Positions 50,084 to 59,907 of a DNA stretch of 64,000 bases are shown in pieces (the stretch's first letter is position 1; each line of letters begins with the position of its first letter). Both the position numbers and the translations under genes were made by a program. The stretch is taken from NCBI RefSeq assembly GCF_020907985.1, contig NZ_JAJJPA010000003.1, positions 186,001 through 250,000 of the forward strand. The letters run 5' to 3'. This DNA is from Kitasatospora humi. GTDB taxonomy: Bacteria > Actinomycetota > Actinomycetes > Streptomycetales > Streptomycetaceae. The notes beneath the pieces are model-generated. The model was not told the DNA's origin. It did no database searches and saw nothing but the letters and a program-made list of their open reading frames with translations.

Positions 50084-51657
50084 GCCACGTGACCACCAAC
50101 GCTTCCCCCACGCGCAGCGGACCGGCCGCGGTCCTGCGCGCGGTGCGGAAGAGCTACGGGCCGGTCACCGTGCTGGACATTCCCGAGCTCGACCTGAAGC
50201 GCGGCCAGATCACCTGTGTCGTCGGGGAGAACGGCGCCGGCAAGTCCACCCTGATGGGTGTGCTCTCCGGCACCGTCTCCCCGACCGCGGGGGAGGTCCT
50301 GATCGCGGGGCAGGCCCTCCAGCCGGGCCGGCCGGACCACGCCAAGGCGCTCGGCGTCAGCCTGGTCGCCCAGGAGTTCCCCCTGGTGGGCGGGCTCAGC
50401 ATAGCGGAGAACCTGCTGCTGGGCCGCCACACCCGGGCCACCGAACGGGCCGGCCGGCTGCGGCGCGCGCTCTTCGACCGGTCCGGCACCCGCCAGGAGG
50501 CCCGGGACCTGCTCGCGGACGTCGGCGTGGACGGTATCGACGTCGACCGCCCGGTCGATCAACTCCCGGTACCGCTGAGGCAGATGATCGAGATCGCCAA
50601 GGCCTGGGGCAACCGGCCGCTGGTCCTCATCCTGGACGAGCCCACCTCCTCCCTCGGCCCGGTCGAGGCCGCCAAGGTGCTCGGCCTCGCCCGCCGGCAC
50701 ACCGCGAACGGCGGCGCGGTCCTGTTCATCGGCCACCGGCTGGACGAGGTCCGCGACATCGCCGACCGCGTGGTCGTGCTGCGCGGCGGCCGACTGGTGG
50801 CCGACCTCACCCCCGAGGAGGCCACCGAGGAACGCATGATCCGCGAGATGGTCGGCAGCGAGCTCGCCCAGTCCGACGCCGCTCCGCCCGCCTCCCGGAC
50901 CGATCGCACCGTCCTGGTCGCCCGCTCCCTGACCGCCGACGGCCTCGGCCCCGTCGACCTGGAACTGAAAGCCGGCGAGATCGTGGGCGTCGCCGGCCTG
51001 ATGGGCTCCGGCCGCAGCCGCCTGCTGCACACGATCATGGGCGCGCAGCCCCGCACCGGCGGCGAGACCGAGCTCAACGGCAAGCCGTTCCGGCCGCGGC
51101 ACCCGGCCGAGGCCGTCGCGGCCGGGATCGGCCTGGTCCCCGAGGACCGCAAGGAGCAGTCCCTGCTGCTCCAGCACCCGGTCCGGTGGAACGCGACCCT
51201 TGCCACCCTGCGCCGCGACTCCTGGCACGGCGTCCTCACCCCCAGCGGGGACAAGGAGCGCTCGCGGCAGATCGTCAAGGACCTGGGGGTGCGGCTGCAC
51301 TCCCAGGAGCAGCCGATCGGCGACCTGTCCGGCGGAAACCAGCAGAAGGTCGTCTTCGGGCGCTGGCTGCACGCCAAGCCCGATCTGCTGCTCCTGGACG
51401 AACCCACCCGGGGCGTGGACGTCGGCGCGAAGGCCGAGATCTACCAGCTCATCGACACCGCCGCGGAGAACGGCCTGGCGGTCCTGGTGGCCTCCTCGGA
51501 ACTGGAGGAGCTGCTGCGGATGTGCCACCGGATCGTCGTGATGGCGCAGGGGCGGATCGTCGCCGATCTGGCGCGCGAACACTTCAGCAAGGAACGGATC
51601 ATGACGGCGGCGGCAGGCACGCAGCCGCTGACAGCAGGCTCGGAGGCAACGGCATGA
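50080..51657 (+). CDS. Sugar ABC transporter ATP-binding protein (two ABC domains)
   Basis: 525 residues from GTG 50080. First ABC domain has Walker A GENGAGKST and Walker B LVLILDEPTSS, but a degenerate signature (PVPLRQMIEIAKA). The second has a weak Walker A (GLMGSGRSRLL) and good signature GDLSGGNQQKVVFGRWL with Walker B LLLLDEPTRGVDVG. This is the normal RbsA/AraG asymmetry. It energises uptake together with the following permease; ATGA overlap with it. Confidence 0.95.
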   Translation: MSHVTTNASPTRSGPAAVLRAVRKSYGPVTVLDIPELDLKRGQITCVVGENGAGKSTLMGVLSGTVSPTAGEVLIAGQALQPGRPDHAKALGVSLVAQEFPLVGGLSIAENLLLGRHTRATERAGRLRRALFDRSGTRQEARDLLADVGVDGIDVDRPVDQLPVPLRQMIEIAKAWGNRPLVLILDEPTSSLGPVEAAKVLGLARRHTANGGAVLFIGHRLDEVRDIADRVVVLRGGRLVADLTPEEATEERMIREMVGSELAQSDAAPPASRTDRTVLVARSLTADGLGPVDLELKAGEIVGVAGLMGSGRSRLLHTIMGAQPRTGGETELNGKPFRPRHPAEAVAAGIGLVPEDRKEQSLLLQHPVRWNATLATLRRDSWHGVLTPSGDKERSRQIVKDLGVRLHSQEQPIGDLSGGNQQKVVFGRWLHAKPDLLLLDEPTRGVDVGAKAEIYQLIDTAAENGLAVLVASSELEELLRMCHRIVVMAQGRIVADLAREHFSKERIMTAAAGTQPLTAGSEATA

Positions 51658-52661
51658 CCACCCAGACCACCCCCGTCGCCGCGGGGGCCGGAGTGACCTC
51701 GCGCAACCGGCTGCGCTCGCTGGTCGAGACTCCCGAGGTGGGCGTCGTCGTGGCGTGCGCCGCGGTGTTCATCGCCCTCGCACTGGCCCGGTCCACCTTC
51801 GCCGGCGCGGTCAACCTGCAGGGCATGGGCTTCGACCTCGCCCAGTACGGCCTGATCGCGATCGGCGAGTCGCTGGTGATCCTCACCGGTGGGATCGACC
51901 TGTCGGTCGGTGCGCTGCTGGGCACCTCGGTGATCCTCATCTCCTGGTTCAACGTGCGGGCCGGACTTCCGGCCGGTGTCGCGGTGCCGGCCACCCTGGC
52001 CATCACCGGACTGGTCGGCCTGTGGCACGGGCTCGCGGTCACCCGGCTGAAGATGCCCCCGTTCGTGGTCACCCTGGTGACCTACACCGTCGCCCAGGGC
52101 GTCACCCTGGCGATCACCTCCGGGACGTCCATCGTCGGCATCTCCGGCTTCTTCGGTGACATCGGGCAGTCCTACCTCGCCCAGATCCCGGTCCCGTTGA
52201 TCCTCTTCGTGATCGTGGCGGTGGCGGCCTGGTTCTTCCTGGAACGCACCTTCGCCGGACGCCAGGTCTACGCCGTCGGCGGCAACCCCGAGGCGGCGCG
52301 GCTGGCCGGCATCCGCGGCGACCGGCGGATCGTCTCGATGTACGTGACCAGTTCGCTCCTCTCGGGTTTCGCGGCCATGCTGGTGCTGGGCCGGATGGGC
52401 GTCGGCTCCGCGAGCGGTGTCGGCGTCGGGTGGGAGCTCTCGGCCATCGCGGCCGCCGTGATCGGCGGCGTCAGCCTCACCGGCGGGCAGGGGCGGATCC
52501 TCGGCATCGTCGCGGGCACCGTGCTGCTGGAGCTCATCAACAACGGCCTGACCACGCTTCAGGTCAACTCGAACTACACCAACATCGTCCTCGGCGCGGT
52601 CCTCGGCATCGCCATCCTCGCCGACCGGCTCCGCGCCAAGCACTTCTCCAGCCGCGGCTGA
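51654..52661 (+). CDS. Sugar ABC transporter permease
   Basis: 335 residues from ATG 51654. About nine to ten membrane helices of the RbsC/AraH type: LILTGGIDLSVGALLGTS is the family signature, with PPFVVTLVTYTVAQG and VGGNPEAARLAGIRGDRR cytosolic loop. It forms the membrane channel with the preceding double ABC protein. The gene is followed by a convergent LacI 78 bases away. Confidence 0.94.
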   Translation: MTTQTTPVAAGAGVTSRNRLRSLVETPEVGVVVACAAVFIALALARSTFAGAVNLQGMGFDLAQYGLIAIGESLVILTGGIDLSVGALLGTSVILISWFNVRAGLPAGVAVPATLAITGLVGLWHGLAVTRLKMPPFVVTLVTYTVAQGVTLAITSGTSIVGISGFFGDIGQSYLAQIPVPLILFVIVAVAAWFFLERTFAGRQVYAVGGNPEAARLAGIRGDRRIVSMYVTSSLLSGFAAMLVLGRMGVGSASGVGVGWELSAIAAAVIGGVSLTGGQGRILGIVAGTVLLELINNGLTTLQVNSNYTNIVLGAVLGIAILADRLRAKHFSSRG

Positions 52662-52738
52662 CGCCACGACACGCACGGCGGGCGGCTGCGCCAACACCGC
52701 CGCGCAGGAAGTCCCGGCGCCGGCGGCGCGCGGTGCGG

Positions 52739-53743
52739 TCAGCCCGACACCCGGACGACCAGCCGGGTGGGGAGCACCAGCGATTCGCCGCGCGCCGGGT
52801 TGCGGAGCAGCAACTCCATGGCACGCGAGCCGAGTTCCTCCACCGGCTGGCGGACCGTGGTCAGCCCCGGCCGGGACCGGGCCGCGACGGGAGCGTCGTC
52901 GAAGCCGATCAGCGCCACGTCCTCGGGTACCCGCAAGCCGCGTCGCCGCAAGGCCCGGAGGGCTCCCGCGGCCATCTGGTCGGAGGCGGCGAACACCGCG
53001 TCCACATCGGGGCGCCGGTCCAGCAGCCGCTCCATCGCGTGTTCGCCGGAGGCGCTGCTGAAGTCCCCGTACGCCACGGCGGGCCGTACCGCGGCCACCG
53101 CGGCCACCGCCTGGCGGTAGCCCGCCAGCCGGTCCGCGCCGGCCGCGGTGTCCGGCGGTCCCGCGATGGTGGCCACCGAGCGGCGCCCGGACGCGCACAG
53201 CCGACGCACCGCGTCCATGGCGCCAGCGAGGTTGTCCGCGTCCACGAACGCCACCGCGCCCGGCTCCGGCGGCCGGCCCAGGGAGACCACGGGCACCCTG
53301 GCCGCGTGCAGCAACCGGGCGAGCGCGGTGTCACCCCAAGGCCCTACCAGCAGCACCCCGTCGACGTGGCCGCCGCACAGGTAGCGCACCAGCGGCGGCC
53401 GCCGGGACCGCCTGGGCACCGTGAAGACGGCCAACTCCCGTTCAGCGCCCGGTGGTGAGCGCCGCAGCCCGGCCAGCAGCCGGACGTGGAAGGCGTCCGC
53501 GTGGTACTGCGGCGGATCAGCGAAGACCACGACGGCGACCACGCCGGTCTCCCGGGCACTGGGCGCCCTGCGGCGGACGTACGCCAACTCGCGCGCCGCG
53601 CGCTCCACTCGGGCCGCCACCTCGCTGGAGACCCGGGCGGAGCGGTTCAGCACCCGGGAGGCGGTCGCGGTGGAGACACCGGCGCGGCGGGCGACCTCGG
53701 CAAGCGTCGGAGCAGGGTCATCGCTGCGGATGAACTGGGGCAT
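52739..53743 (-). CDS. LacI-family regulator downstream of bglC
   Basis: 334 residues. HTH PTLAEVARRAGVSTATASRVLNRSARV; hinge YVRRRAPSARE. Effector domain contains SLGRPPEPG, VDADNLAGAMDAV, AVFAASDQMAAGAL and IGFDDAPVAARS. It runs in the same direction as bglC and about 130 bases beyond it, so it may be in the ceb operon. Its recognition helix differs from CebR and the arabinose pair, so it likely has another target. No operator is identified. Confidence 0.88.
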   Translation of the reverse strand: MPQFIRSDDPAPTLAEVARRAGVSTATASRVLNRSARVSSEVAARVERAARELAYVRRRAPSARETGVVAVVVFADPPQYHADAFHVRLLAGLRRSPPGAERELAVFTVPRRSRRPPLVRYLCGGHVDGVLLVGPWGDTALARLLHAARVPVVSLGRPPEPGAVAFVDADNLAGAMDAVRRLCASGRRSVATIAGPPDTAAGADRLAGYRQAVAAVAAVRPAVAYGDFSSASGEHAMERLLDRRPDVDAVFAASDQMAAGALRALRRRGLRVPEDVALIGFDDAPVAARSRPGLTTVRQPVEELGSRAMELLLRNPARGESLVLPTRLVVRVSG

Positions 53744-53869
53744 GGGGCCGTCCTAGGTCGGTCCTCTACACCGGAACCCACCCCTTCGGGACCCGTCACC
53801 CCGCCGGGCCACCACACCTGCCAGCTTGGTCGGTTGAGCGATCAGCGTCAAGAGATCCGACGCCGGCGC

Positions 53870-55330
53870 TCACGCCCGGTCGGGCAGGGCGCCGCGCCGG
53901 ATCACCTCCGCGTACCAGCGGGCACTGTCCTTGGCGATCCGGGTCTGGGTGGGGTAGTCCACGTAGTACAGGCCGAACCGCTTGCCGTAGCCGTAGGACC
54001 ACTCGAAGTTGTCCATCAACGACCAGACGAAGTAGCCGCGGACGTCCGCGCCCGCGGTGATCGCCCGCCGGACGGCGGCCAGGTGTCCGCGCAGGTAGTC
54101 GATGCGCCGCGGATCGTGCACCGCGCCCTCCGGAGCCGGCCGGTCGTCGAAGGCCGCACCGTTCTCGGTGACCATCAGCGGCAGCCCGGGGTGCTCCCGG
54201 TGCAGGCGCAGGAGCAGATCGGACAGGCCGGTCGGGTCGATCGACCAGTCCATGGCGGTGCGCTCGCCAGCGGCCCGGTGGAAGAGCACGTCGGCACAGC
54301 CCGCGAACGGCGACTGCGCACCATCGCCGTGGCCGGCGTCACGTGCGGCCCCGGCACGCCTGGGCTGGTCGTCCGCCGGCGCGGAAACGACCGCCGGCGT
54401 GTAGTAGTTGACGCCCAGCAGGTCGATCGGCCGCGCGATCCGGCAGAGGTCGCCGTCGTGGACCAGCGCCGGCCAGTCGACCAGCTGCGCGGTGTCGGCG
54501 AGCAGATCCTCCGGGTAACTCCCGTGCAGCATCGGCCCGGTGAAGATCCGATTGCCCACCGCGTCGATCCGGCGGGCGGCCTCGCGGTCCGCCGCCGACT
54601 CGGTGAGCGGCCGCACCTCGTGCAGGTTGAGCGACACCGCGATCCGCGCGTCCCGGGGCAGCGCGGCGCGCAGCACCTCGACCGCCCGGCCGTGGCCCAG
54701 GTTGAGGTGGTGGGCCGCGCGCAGGGCGGCGGCCCAGTCGGCGCGGCCCGGAGCGTGCACGCCCGAGCCGTAGCCGAGGAAGGCCGAGCACCAGGGCTCG
54801 TTGAGGGTGGTCCAGAGGCCCACCCGGTCCCCGAGCGCGTCGGCCACCAGCGCGGTGTAGTCCGCGAAGCGCTCCGCGGTGTCGCGGGCCGGCCAGCCCC
54901 CGAGCTGCTCCAACTCCTGTGGCAGGTCCCAGTGGTAGAGCGTCACGGCCGGCGCGATGCCGTACTCCAGCAGCTCGTCCACCAAGCGGCGGTAGAAGTC
55001 CAGGCCCCGCTCGACCGCCGGCCCGCGCCCGGTCGGCTGCACCCGTGACCAGGACACCGAGAACCGGTAGGCGCCCAGGCCCAGTTCGGCCATCAGCCGG
55101 ACGTCCTCGCGGTAGCGGCGGTAGTGGTCGGTGGCGCGGTCGCCGGTGTCGCCACCGGCCGTCCGCCCCGGGATCCGGCTGAAGGTGTCCCAGATCGAGG
55201 GCGTCCGGCCGTCCACGTCGACGGCCCCCTCGACCTGGTACGCCGCCGTCGCGGCTCCCCAGAGGAAACCGGCGGGGAACGCGGAACCGGAGGCGTCGGC
55301 CGGGGCCGACCCGGCCCGTGCGGCAGTCAT
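53870..55330 (-). CDS. bglC: Family 1 beta-glucosidase
   Basis: 486 residues, no signal peptide, so intracellular. Hydrolyses cellobiose/cellotriose taken up by CebEFG. GH1 signatures: [37 protein letters not shown] (acid/base Glu), [12 protein letters not shown] (nucleophile Glu), [15 protein letters not shown] and a final [15 protein letters not shown]. The operon position after cebG is the streptomycete order. ATG 55330 is preceded by a purine-rich aaggagc. A slight Ala/Gly/Asp insertion ([16 protein letters not shown]) interrupts the middle loop. Confidence 0.95.
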   Translation of the reverse strand: MTAARAGSAPADASGSAFPAGFLWGAATAAYQVEGAVDVDGRTPSIWDTFSRIPGRTAGGDTGDRATDHYRRYREDVRLMAELGLGAYRFSVSWSRVQPTGRGPAVERGLDFYRRLVDELLEYGIAPAVTLYHWDLPQELEQLGGWPARDTAERFADYTALVADALGDRVGLWTTLNEPWCSAFLGYGSGVHAPGRADWAAALRAAHHLNLGHGRAVEVLRAALPRDARIAVSLNLHEVRPLTESAADREAARRIDAVGNRIFTGPMLHGSYPEDLLADTAQLVDWPALVHDGDLCRIARPIDLLGVNYYTPAVVSAPADDQPRRAGAARDAGHGDGAQSPFAGCADVLFHRAAGERTAMDWSIDPTGLSDLLLRLHREHPGLPLMVTENGAAFDDRPAPEGAVHDPRRIDYLRGHLAAVRRAITAGADVRGYFVWSLMDNFEWSYGYGKRFGLYYVDYPTQTRIAKDSARWYAEVIRRGALPDRA

Positions 55331-55367
55331 GGATAGCTCCTTCCAGTCGGGACGAATTGACGTTACG

Positions 55368-56225
55368 TCAGTTCTTGACCGCGCCGGCGGTGATGCCGCC
55401 GACGACCTGCCTGCCCAGCAGGGCGAACACCAGCAGCAGCGGCGCCGTCCCGACCAGCGCGCCGGTGAGGATGACGGCCTGGTCCGAGTCGTACGAGCCG
55501 CCGCCGAGCCCGGCCAGCGCGACCTGGACGGTGGGATTGCTCTGGCTCAGCGCGATCAGCGGCCAGAAGAAGTCGTTCCAGGACTGCACGAAGACCAGCA
55601 TGCCGAGCACGGCCATGCCGGGCCGGGCGATCGGCAGCACCACGCTCCGGAGGATCCGCAGACTGCCCGCGCCGTCCACCCGGGCCGCCTCGACCAGCTC
55701 GACCGGCAGGGCCTGCGACAGGAACTGCCGCATGAAGAACACCCCGAAGGCGGCCACCAGATTGGGCAGGATCACCGACTGCAGCCGGTCGGTCCAGTGC
55801 AGCCGCGCCATGATCTGGTACAGCGGGATGACGCTCAACTGGGCTGGCACGGTCATGGTCGCCACCACCAGGCTCAGCAGCGCGTTGCGGCCCCGGAACG
55901 GCAGCTTGGCGAAGGCGAAGCCGGCCAGGGTCGCGAACAGCACCGTGCTGGCGGTCACGCAGCCCGACACCACCACCGAGTTGAGCAGCGCCCGTCCCAT
56001 GTGGACCTGGTTCCAGGCGATGTCCAGGTTGTGCCACAGGTTGCCGCCGGGCAGCAGCGGGGGCGGGGTCTGCGCGATCCGGGTGCCGGAGGTCGAGGCG
56101 CCGACCAGGGTCCAGTACAGCGGGAAGAGGGAGAGGACGGCGACCGCGGTCAGCACCGCGTAGGTGACCGGACCGGCTCCGGTGAGGCCGCGCGCCCCCG
56201 CGCGCCGTCCCAGGTTGACGGCCAT
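55368..56225 (-). CDS. cebG: Cellobiose ABC transporter permease CebG
   Basis: 285 residues from ATG 56225. Six-helix MalG-type permease with the EAA loop [29 protein letters not shown]-terminal [13 protein letters not shown] is the MalG-type first helix. With CebF it makes the channel for CebE cargo, and the ATPase (MsiK in streptomycetes) is usually encoded elsewhere, as here. TTG at 56234, overlapping the cebF stop, is an alternative start. Confidence 0.93.
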   Translation of the reverse strand: MAVNLGRRAGARGLTGAGPVTYAVLTAVAVLSLFPLYWTLVGASTSGTRIAQTPPPLLPGGNLWHNLDIAWNQVHMGRALLNSVVVSGCVTASTVLFATLAGFAFAKLPFRGRNALLSLVVATMTVPAQLSVIPLYQIMARLHWTDRLQSVILPNLVAAFGVFFMRQFLSQALPVELVEAARVDGAGSLRILRSVVLPIARPGMAVLGMLVFVQSWNDFFWPLIALSQSNPTVQVALAGLGGGSYDSDQAVILTGALVGTAPLLLVFALLGRQVVGGITAGAVKN

Positions 56226-56230
56226 CGTGC

Positions 56231-57214
56231 TCAACCCCCGTTCCGGGCGCGCTGGAAGCGGACCAGGAGCAGGTTGAGCGTGCCGATGGCCAGCAGGATC
56301 AGCAGCATCGTCCAGGCCACGGCGGCGGCCCGACCGAGGTGGAAGGCGTACCAGCCCTGGTCGTACAGGTACAGCCCGAGGGTCTGGTACTGGTGCGCCG
56401 AACCCCCGCTGTGGCCGGTCGCGCCGCCGCCGAACAGTAGGGGCTCGCCGAAGAGTTGAGTGGCCCCGATGCTGGAGACCACGATGGTGAACAGGATGGT
56501 GGGCCGGATGGACGGCACGGTGACGTGCCGGAACTGCTGCCACCGGTTGGCACCGTCGAGTGCTGCCGCCTCGTACAGGTCGTGCGGGACCGCCTGCATG
56601 GCCGCGAGGTAGATCAGCGCGTTGTATCCGGTCCAGCGCCAGGTGACGATCGTGGCGACGGCGATCTGGGAGCTCCAGGTGCCGCCCTCCCAGTCGATGT
56701 GGCCCACGCCCAGTTGGCCCAGCAGCCAGTTGACCATCCCGTAGTCCCGCCCGAACAGCAGCGAGAACACCAGCGTCGCCGCCGCGATCGAGGTCGCGTA
56801 GGGTGCGAGCATCGCGATCCGGAAGAACGCCCGGCCGCGCAGGCGGTAGTTGAGCAGGTGCGCCAGTCCGAGCGCCATCAGCAACTGCGGCACGGTGGAC
56901 AGCACGCCGATGGTGACGGTGTTGCGCAGGGCGTTCCAGAACAGGTCGTCGTGGAGCAGCCGGGTGTAGTTGCCGAAGCCGCGCCACTGCATCTGGCCGG
57001 GCGTCTGCAGGTCGACGCCGTGCAGCGACACCCAGCCCGTGTAGACCAGGGGGAACAGGCCGAACGCCGCGAAGCAGACGAAGAACGGCGCGATGTACAG
57101 GTACGGCGAGGCCTTCAGGTCCCACCGGTAGAGCCGGGTGCGCCAGGCACGGGTCGATGGGGGAGCGTGGTGCGGGGTGCCGACGGAGGTGGCCGGGACG
57201 GCCTCGTCGAGCAT
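56231..57214 (-). CDS. cebF: Cellobiose ABC transporter permease CebF
   Basis: 327 residues from ATG 57214. MalF-type permease: PYLYIAPFFVCFAAFGLFPLVYTGW is the first helix, and the EAA loop is DLYEAAALDGANRWQQFRHVTVPSIRP. It pairs with CebG. No ATP-binding gene is nearby. Spacing to cebE is 85 bases and to cebG about 6. Confidence 0.93.
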   Translation of the reverse strand: MLDEAVPATSVGTPHHAPPSTRAWRTRLYRWDLKASPYLYIAPFFVCFAAFGLFPLVYTGWVSLHGVDLQTPGQMQWRGFGNYTRLLHDDLFWNALRNTVTIGVLSTVPQLLMALGLAHLLNYRLRGRAFFRIAMLAPYATSIAAATLVFSLLFGRDYGMVNWLLGQLGVGHIDWEGGTWSSQIAVATIVTWRWTGYNALIYLAAMQAVPHDLYEAAALDGANRWQQFRHVTVPSIRPTILFTIVVSSIGATQLFGEPLLFGGGATGHSGGSAHQYQTLGLYLYDQGWYAFHLGRAAAVAWTMLLILLAIGTLNLLLVRFQRARNGG

Positions 57215-57299
57215 GGCGGTGACCTCTCTGACGAGCGGGGCTGACCCGGCGGGGCCGGGCAGGGCTGGGACGGACGGACGGGCGGCGGGCAGCCGCCGG

Positions 57300-58649
57300 T
57301 CAGTCGCCGACCTTGTCGTCGATCTCCTTGACGGCCTCGTTCCACGCCTTGGCGGGGTCGCTCTGGTGCTGCTCGATGCTGAGCAGGGCGCCGTTGGTGA
57401 GGGTGTCCTTGACCAGGCCGTCCCACTCGCCGATCACGGTCGGCTGGATGGACTGCGCGGTGGCGGCGTAGATCTGGCCGGTGGGGGTGTCGCCGAAGTA
57501 GTCGAGCTCGGCGTTCTGCACTTCCGGCCGGCTCAGCGCCTTGGCGTTGGAGGGCAGGTTGCCGACGGTGGTGAAGACCTTGGCCTGCTGTGCGGGTGCG
57601 GTGAGCCAGGCGGCGAGCGCCTCGGCCTCCTTCTGGTGCTTGCCGGCCTTGGGCACGGCGAGGAAGGAGCCGCCCCAGTTGCCGGCCGCCGGGGCCGCGG
57701 CGATGCCCCACTTGCCCTTGTTGGCGCTCCCCGACTTGTCCGAGACGATGGCCGTCATCCAGGACGGGCAGGCCACCGTGGCGAACCTGGAGTTGGCGAA
57801 CGCCTGGTACCACGGCGTGTCGAACTGCTTGAGCCCGGCGCTGATCCCGGCCCGGATCGCCCCGGTCGCCAGGTTCCAGGCGGTCCTGACGGTGGGGCTG
57901 TCCTTGTAGTCCAACTGGCCGCTGCCGTTGTCGTACTGCGTGGTGCCGGACGAGACCACGGCGTTGAACAGGCCGCCGGCGGAGTCGGTGAAGAAGGTGC
58001 CGGCGGGTGCCTTGGCCTGGTACTCCTTGCCGGTCTCGACGAACTTGGCCCAGTCGCCCTGCCAGAGCTTGGCGACCTGGTCGCGGTCGGTGGGCAGACC
58101 GGCCTGCTGGAACAGGTCCTTGCGGTAGCAGATCGCCATCGGGCCGATGTCGGTGCCCAGGCCGATGGTGCGGCCGTCCGAGGTGGTGGCCTGCTGCCAC
58201 TTCCACGGCAGGAAGTCGCTCTTGTCGACCCCGTCCGCCTTGCCGAGGTCGACGAACTGGTTCGCCTGCCTCTTCACCACCTGGGCGATCCGGCCGACCT
58301 CGATCCCCTGGATGTCGTCCAGACCGCTGCCGGAGGCGAGGTGCGTCTCCAGGGCGGGGTAGTAGTCGCTCTCCTGCTCGACGGTGTGCTCGACGATGGT
58401 GACCCCGGGATGTTCCCGCATGTACTCGTCGAACAGGCCGGCCTCCTTGTAGCCGAAGGTGCCGTAGTCGCCGACGGTCAGGGTGATCCTGGCGCCGGAG
58501 GCCGCGGTCGTGGCCGAGCCGGAGCCCGAGCTGCCGCAGCCGGCGACCAGCAGGGCGCACAGGGCCGCGGCCGCGGCGCTCGTCAGCGGCTTGCGCACGG
58601 GGAGGGCGGCGGCCCTTCCGCCGCCGTGGGGGGTGCCTGGGTTCCGCAT
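57300..58649 (-). CDS. cebE: Cellobiose/cellotriose-binding lipoprotein CebE
   Basis: 449 residues from ATG 58649 (SD aaggag). Lipobox LLVAGCGS places the lipid-bearing Cys at about 39. The type II binding protein fold includes ITLTVGDYGTFGYKEAGLF, VVKRQANQFVDLG, and GLFNAVVSSGTTQYDNGSG. It presents cello-oligosaccharides to CebFG. The CebR box at 58719-58732 is 70 bases upstream. Confidence 0.94.
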   Translation of the reverse strand: MRNPGTPHGGGRAAALPVRKPLTSAAAAALCALLVAGCGSSGSGSATTAASGARITLTVGDYGTFGYKEAGLFDEYMREHPGVTIVEHTVEQESDYYPALETHLASGSGLDDIQGIEVGRIAQVVKRQANQFVDLGKADGVDKSDFLPWKWQQATTSDGRTIGLGTDIGPMAICYRKDLFQQAGLPTDRDQVAKLWQGDWAKFVETGKEYQAKAPAGTFFTDSAGGLFNAVVSSGTTQYDNGSGQLDYKDSPTVRTAWNLATGAIRAGISAGLKQFDTPWYQAFANSRFATVACPSWMTAIVSDKSGSANKGKWGIAAAPAAGNWGGSFLAVPKAGKHQKEAEALAAWLTAPAQQAKVFTTVGNLPSNAKALSRPEVQNAELDYFGDTPTGQIYAATAQSIQPTVIGEWDGLVKDTLTNGALLSIEQHQSDPAKAWNEAVKEIDDKVGD

Positions 58650-58718
58650 GCCGAATCTCCTTGCAACAGAGTGCTTCGTGACTGCGCCGCGTGGTGCCGG
58701 CCGGAGGCGGGACCGCTG

Positions 58719-58732
58719 TGGGAGCGCTCCCA
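58719..58732. promoter_or_regulatory. CebR operator
   Basis: Perfect palindrome tgggagcgctccca, the known CebR box, between cebE and cebR. CebR leaves it when cellobiose or cellotriose binds. Confidence 0.93.
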
Positions 58733-58872
58733 TTTGCGATGTGGGAAGATTGCTTCGCCGCATGATGGCGTGTCAAGGGCGTGCACCGGCTCCGTTACCG
58801 GACCGTGTCGTCGGGCAGCCCTCGTCGCGGTCGTCCGCCGTCAGTCGCCCACCGTCCGCCGGGAGATCGAGC

Positions 58873-59907
58873 ATGAGCCGAGCCGAGCAGCAGCAGTCCG
58901 CTGCCCGCCCCACCCTGGAGGCGGTGGCCGCGCGGGCCGGGGTGGGCCGGGGGACGGTGTCCCGGGTGGTCAACGGCTCGCCCAAGGTGAGCGCCAAGGC
59001 CAGGGCGGCGGTCGAGCAGGCCATCGCGGAACTCGGCTACGTCCCCAACCAGGCGGCCCGCTCCCTGGTCACCTCCCGGACCGACGCGGTAGCGCTGGTC
59101 ATCCCCGAGAGCGTCGCGAAACTGAGCTCCGAACCCTACTTCTCCGACATCATCACCGGTGTCTCCGCCGAACTCGCCGGAACCGAACTGCAGTTGCTTC
59201 TGGTCCTGGTTCGCGACGAACACGAGCGGGAGCGCCTGACCCGCTATCTCACCGCCCGCCGGGTGGACGGCGTCCTGCTGGTCTCGGTGCACCAGGATGA
59301 CCCGCTCCCCGAGTTGCTGGAACGGCTGGAGCTGCCCGCCGTGCTCGGCGGCCGCCGCTCGGCGCAGGAGACGCTGAGCTATGTGCACGCCGACAACGCG
59401 GGCGGTGCCCGAGCGGCCGTCCGGCACCTGCTGTCCCGGGGCAGGACGGCCATCGGGACGGTGGCGGGCCCGCTCGACATGGAGGGCGCCGCGGAGCGCC
59501 TGGCCGGCTACCGGCAGGCGCTCGCCGAGGCCCGACTGCCGTATGACGAAGGGCTCGTCGCCCACGGGGACTTCACCGAGCACGCGGGGCGCGAGGGCAT
59601 GCGCGAACTGCTCGCCCGCCGGCCCGGCCTGGACGCGGTGTTCTGCGCCTCCGACCTGACGGCGGCGGGTGCGCTGCAGGCGTTGCGCGAGGCCGGCCGG
59701 CGGGTGCCGCAGGACGTCGCCGTGGTCGGTTTCGACGACTCCGTGGTGGCCCGCCACACCGAGCCGCCGCTCACCAGCGTCCGTCAACCGACCGAGGAGA
59801 TGGGGAGGTTGATGGCCCAGTTGCTGATCAAGGAGGTCGCGGAGCCGGGCCGGTTCCGTCGGCAGGTGGTGCTGCCGACGGAACTGGTGGTGCGGGAGTC
59901 GGCATGA
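58873..59907 (+). CDS. cebR: Cellulose-utilisation repressor CebR
   Basis: 344 residues from ATG 58873. LacI family: PTLEAVAARAGVGRGTVSRVVNGSPKV, hinge YVPNQAARSLVTSRTDAVAL; effector domain GPLDMEGAAERLAGYRQAL and VVGFDDSVVARHTEPPLTSVRQP. It is divergent from cebE across a perfect CebR box, as in Streptomyces. Cellobiose/cellotriose are the known inducers in the genus. Its stop (59905-59907) directly abuts the stop of the convergent cellulase gene. Confidence 0.95.
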   Translation: MSRAEQQQSAARPTLEAVAARAGVGRGTVSRVVNGSPKVSAKARAAVEQAIAELGYVPNQAARSLVTSRTDAVALVIPESVAKLSSEPYFSDIITGVSAELAGTELQLLLVLVRDEHERERLTRYLTARRVDGVLLVSVHQDDPLPELLERLELPAVLGGRRSAQETLSYVHADNAGGARAAVRHLLSRGRTAIGTVAGPLDMEGAAERLAGYRQALAEARLPYDEGLVAHGDFTEHAGREGMRELLARRPGLDAVFCASDLTAAGALQALREAGRRVPQDVAVVGFDDSVVARHTEPPLTSVRQPTEEMGRLMAQLLIKEVAEPGRFRRQVVLPTELVVRESA

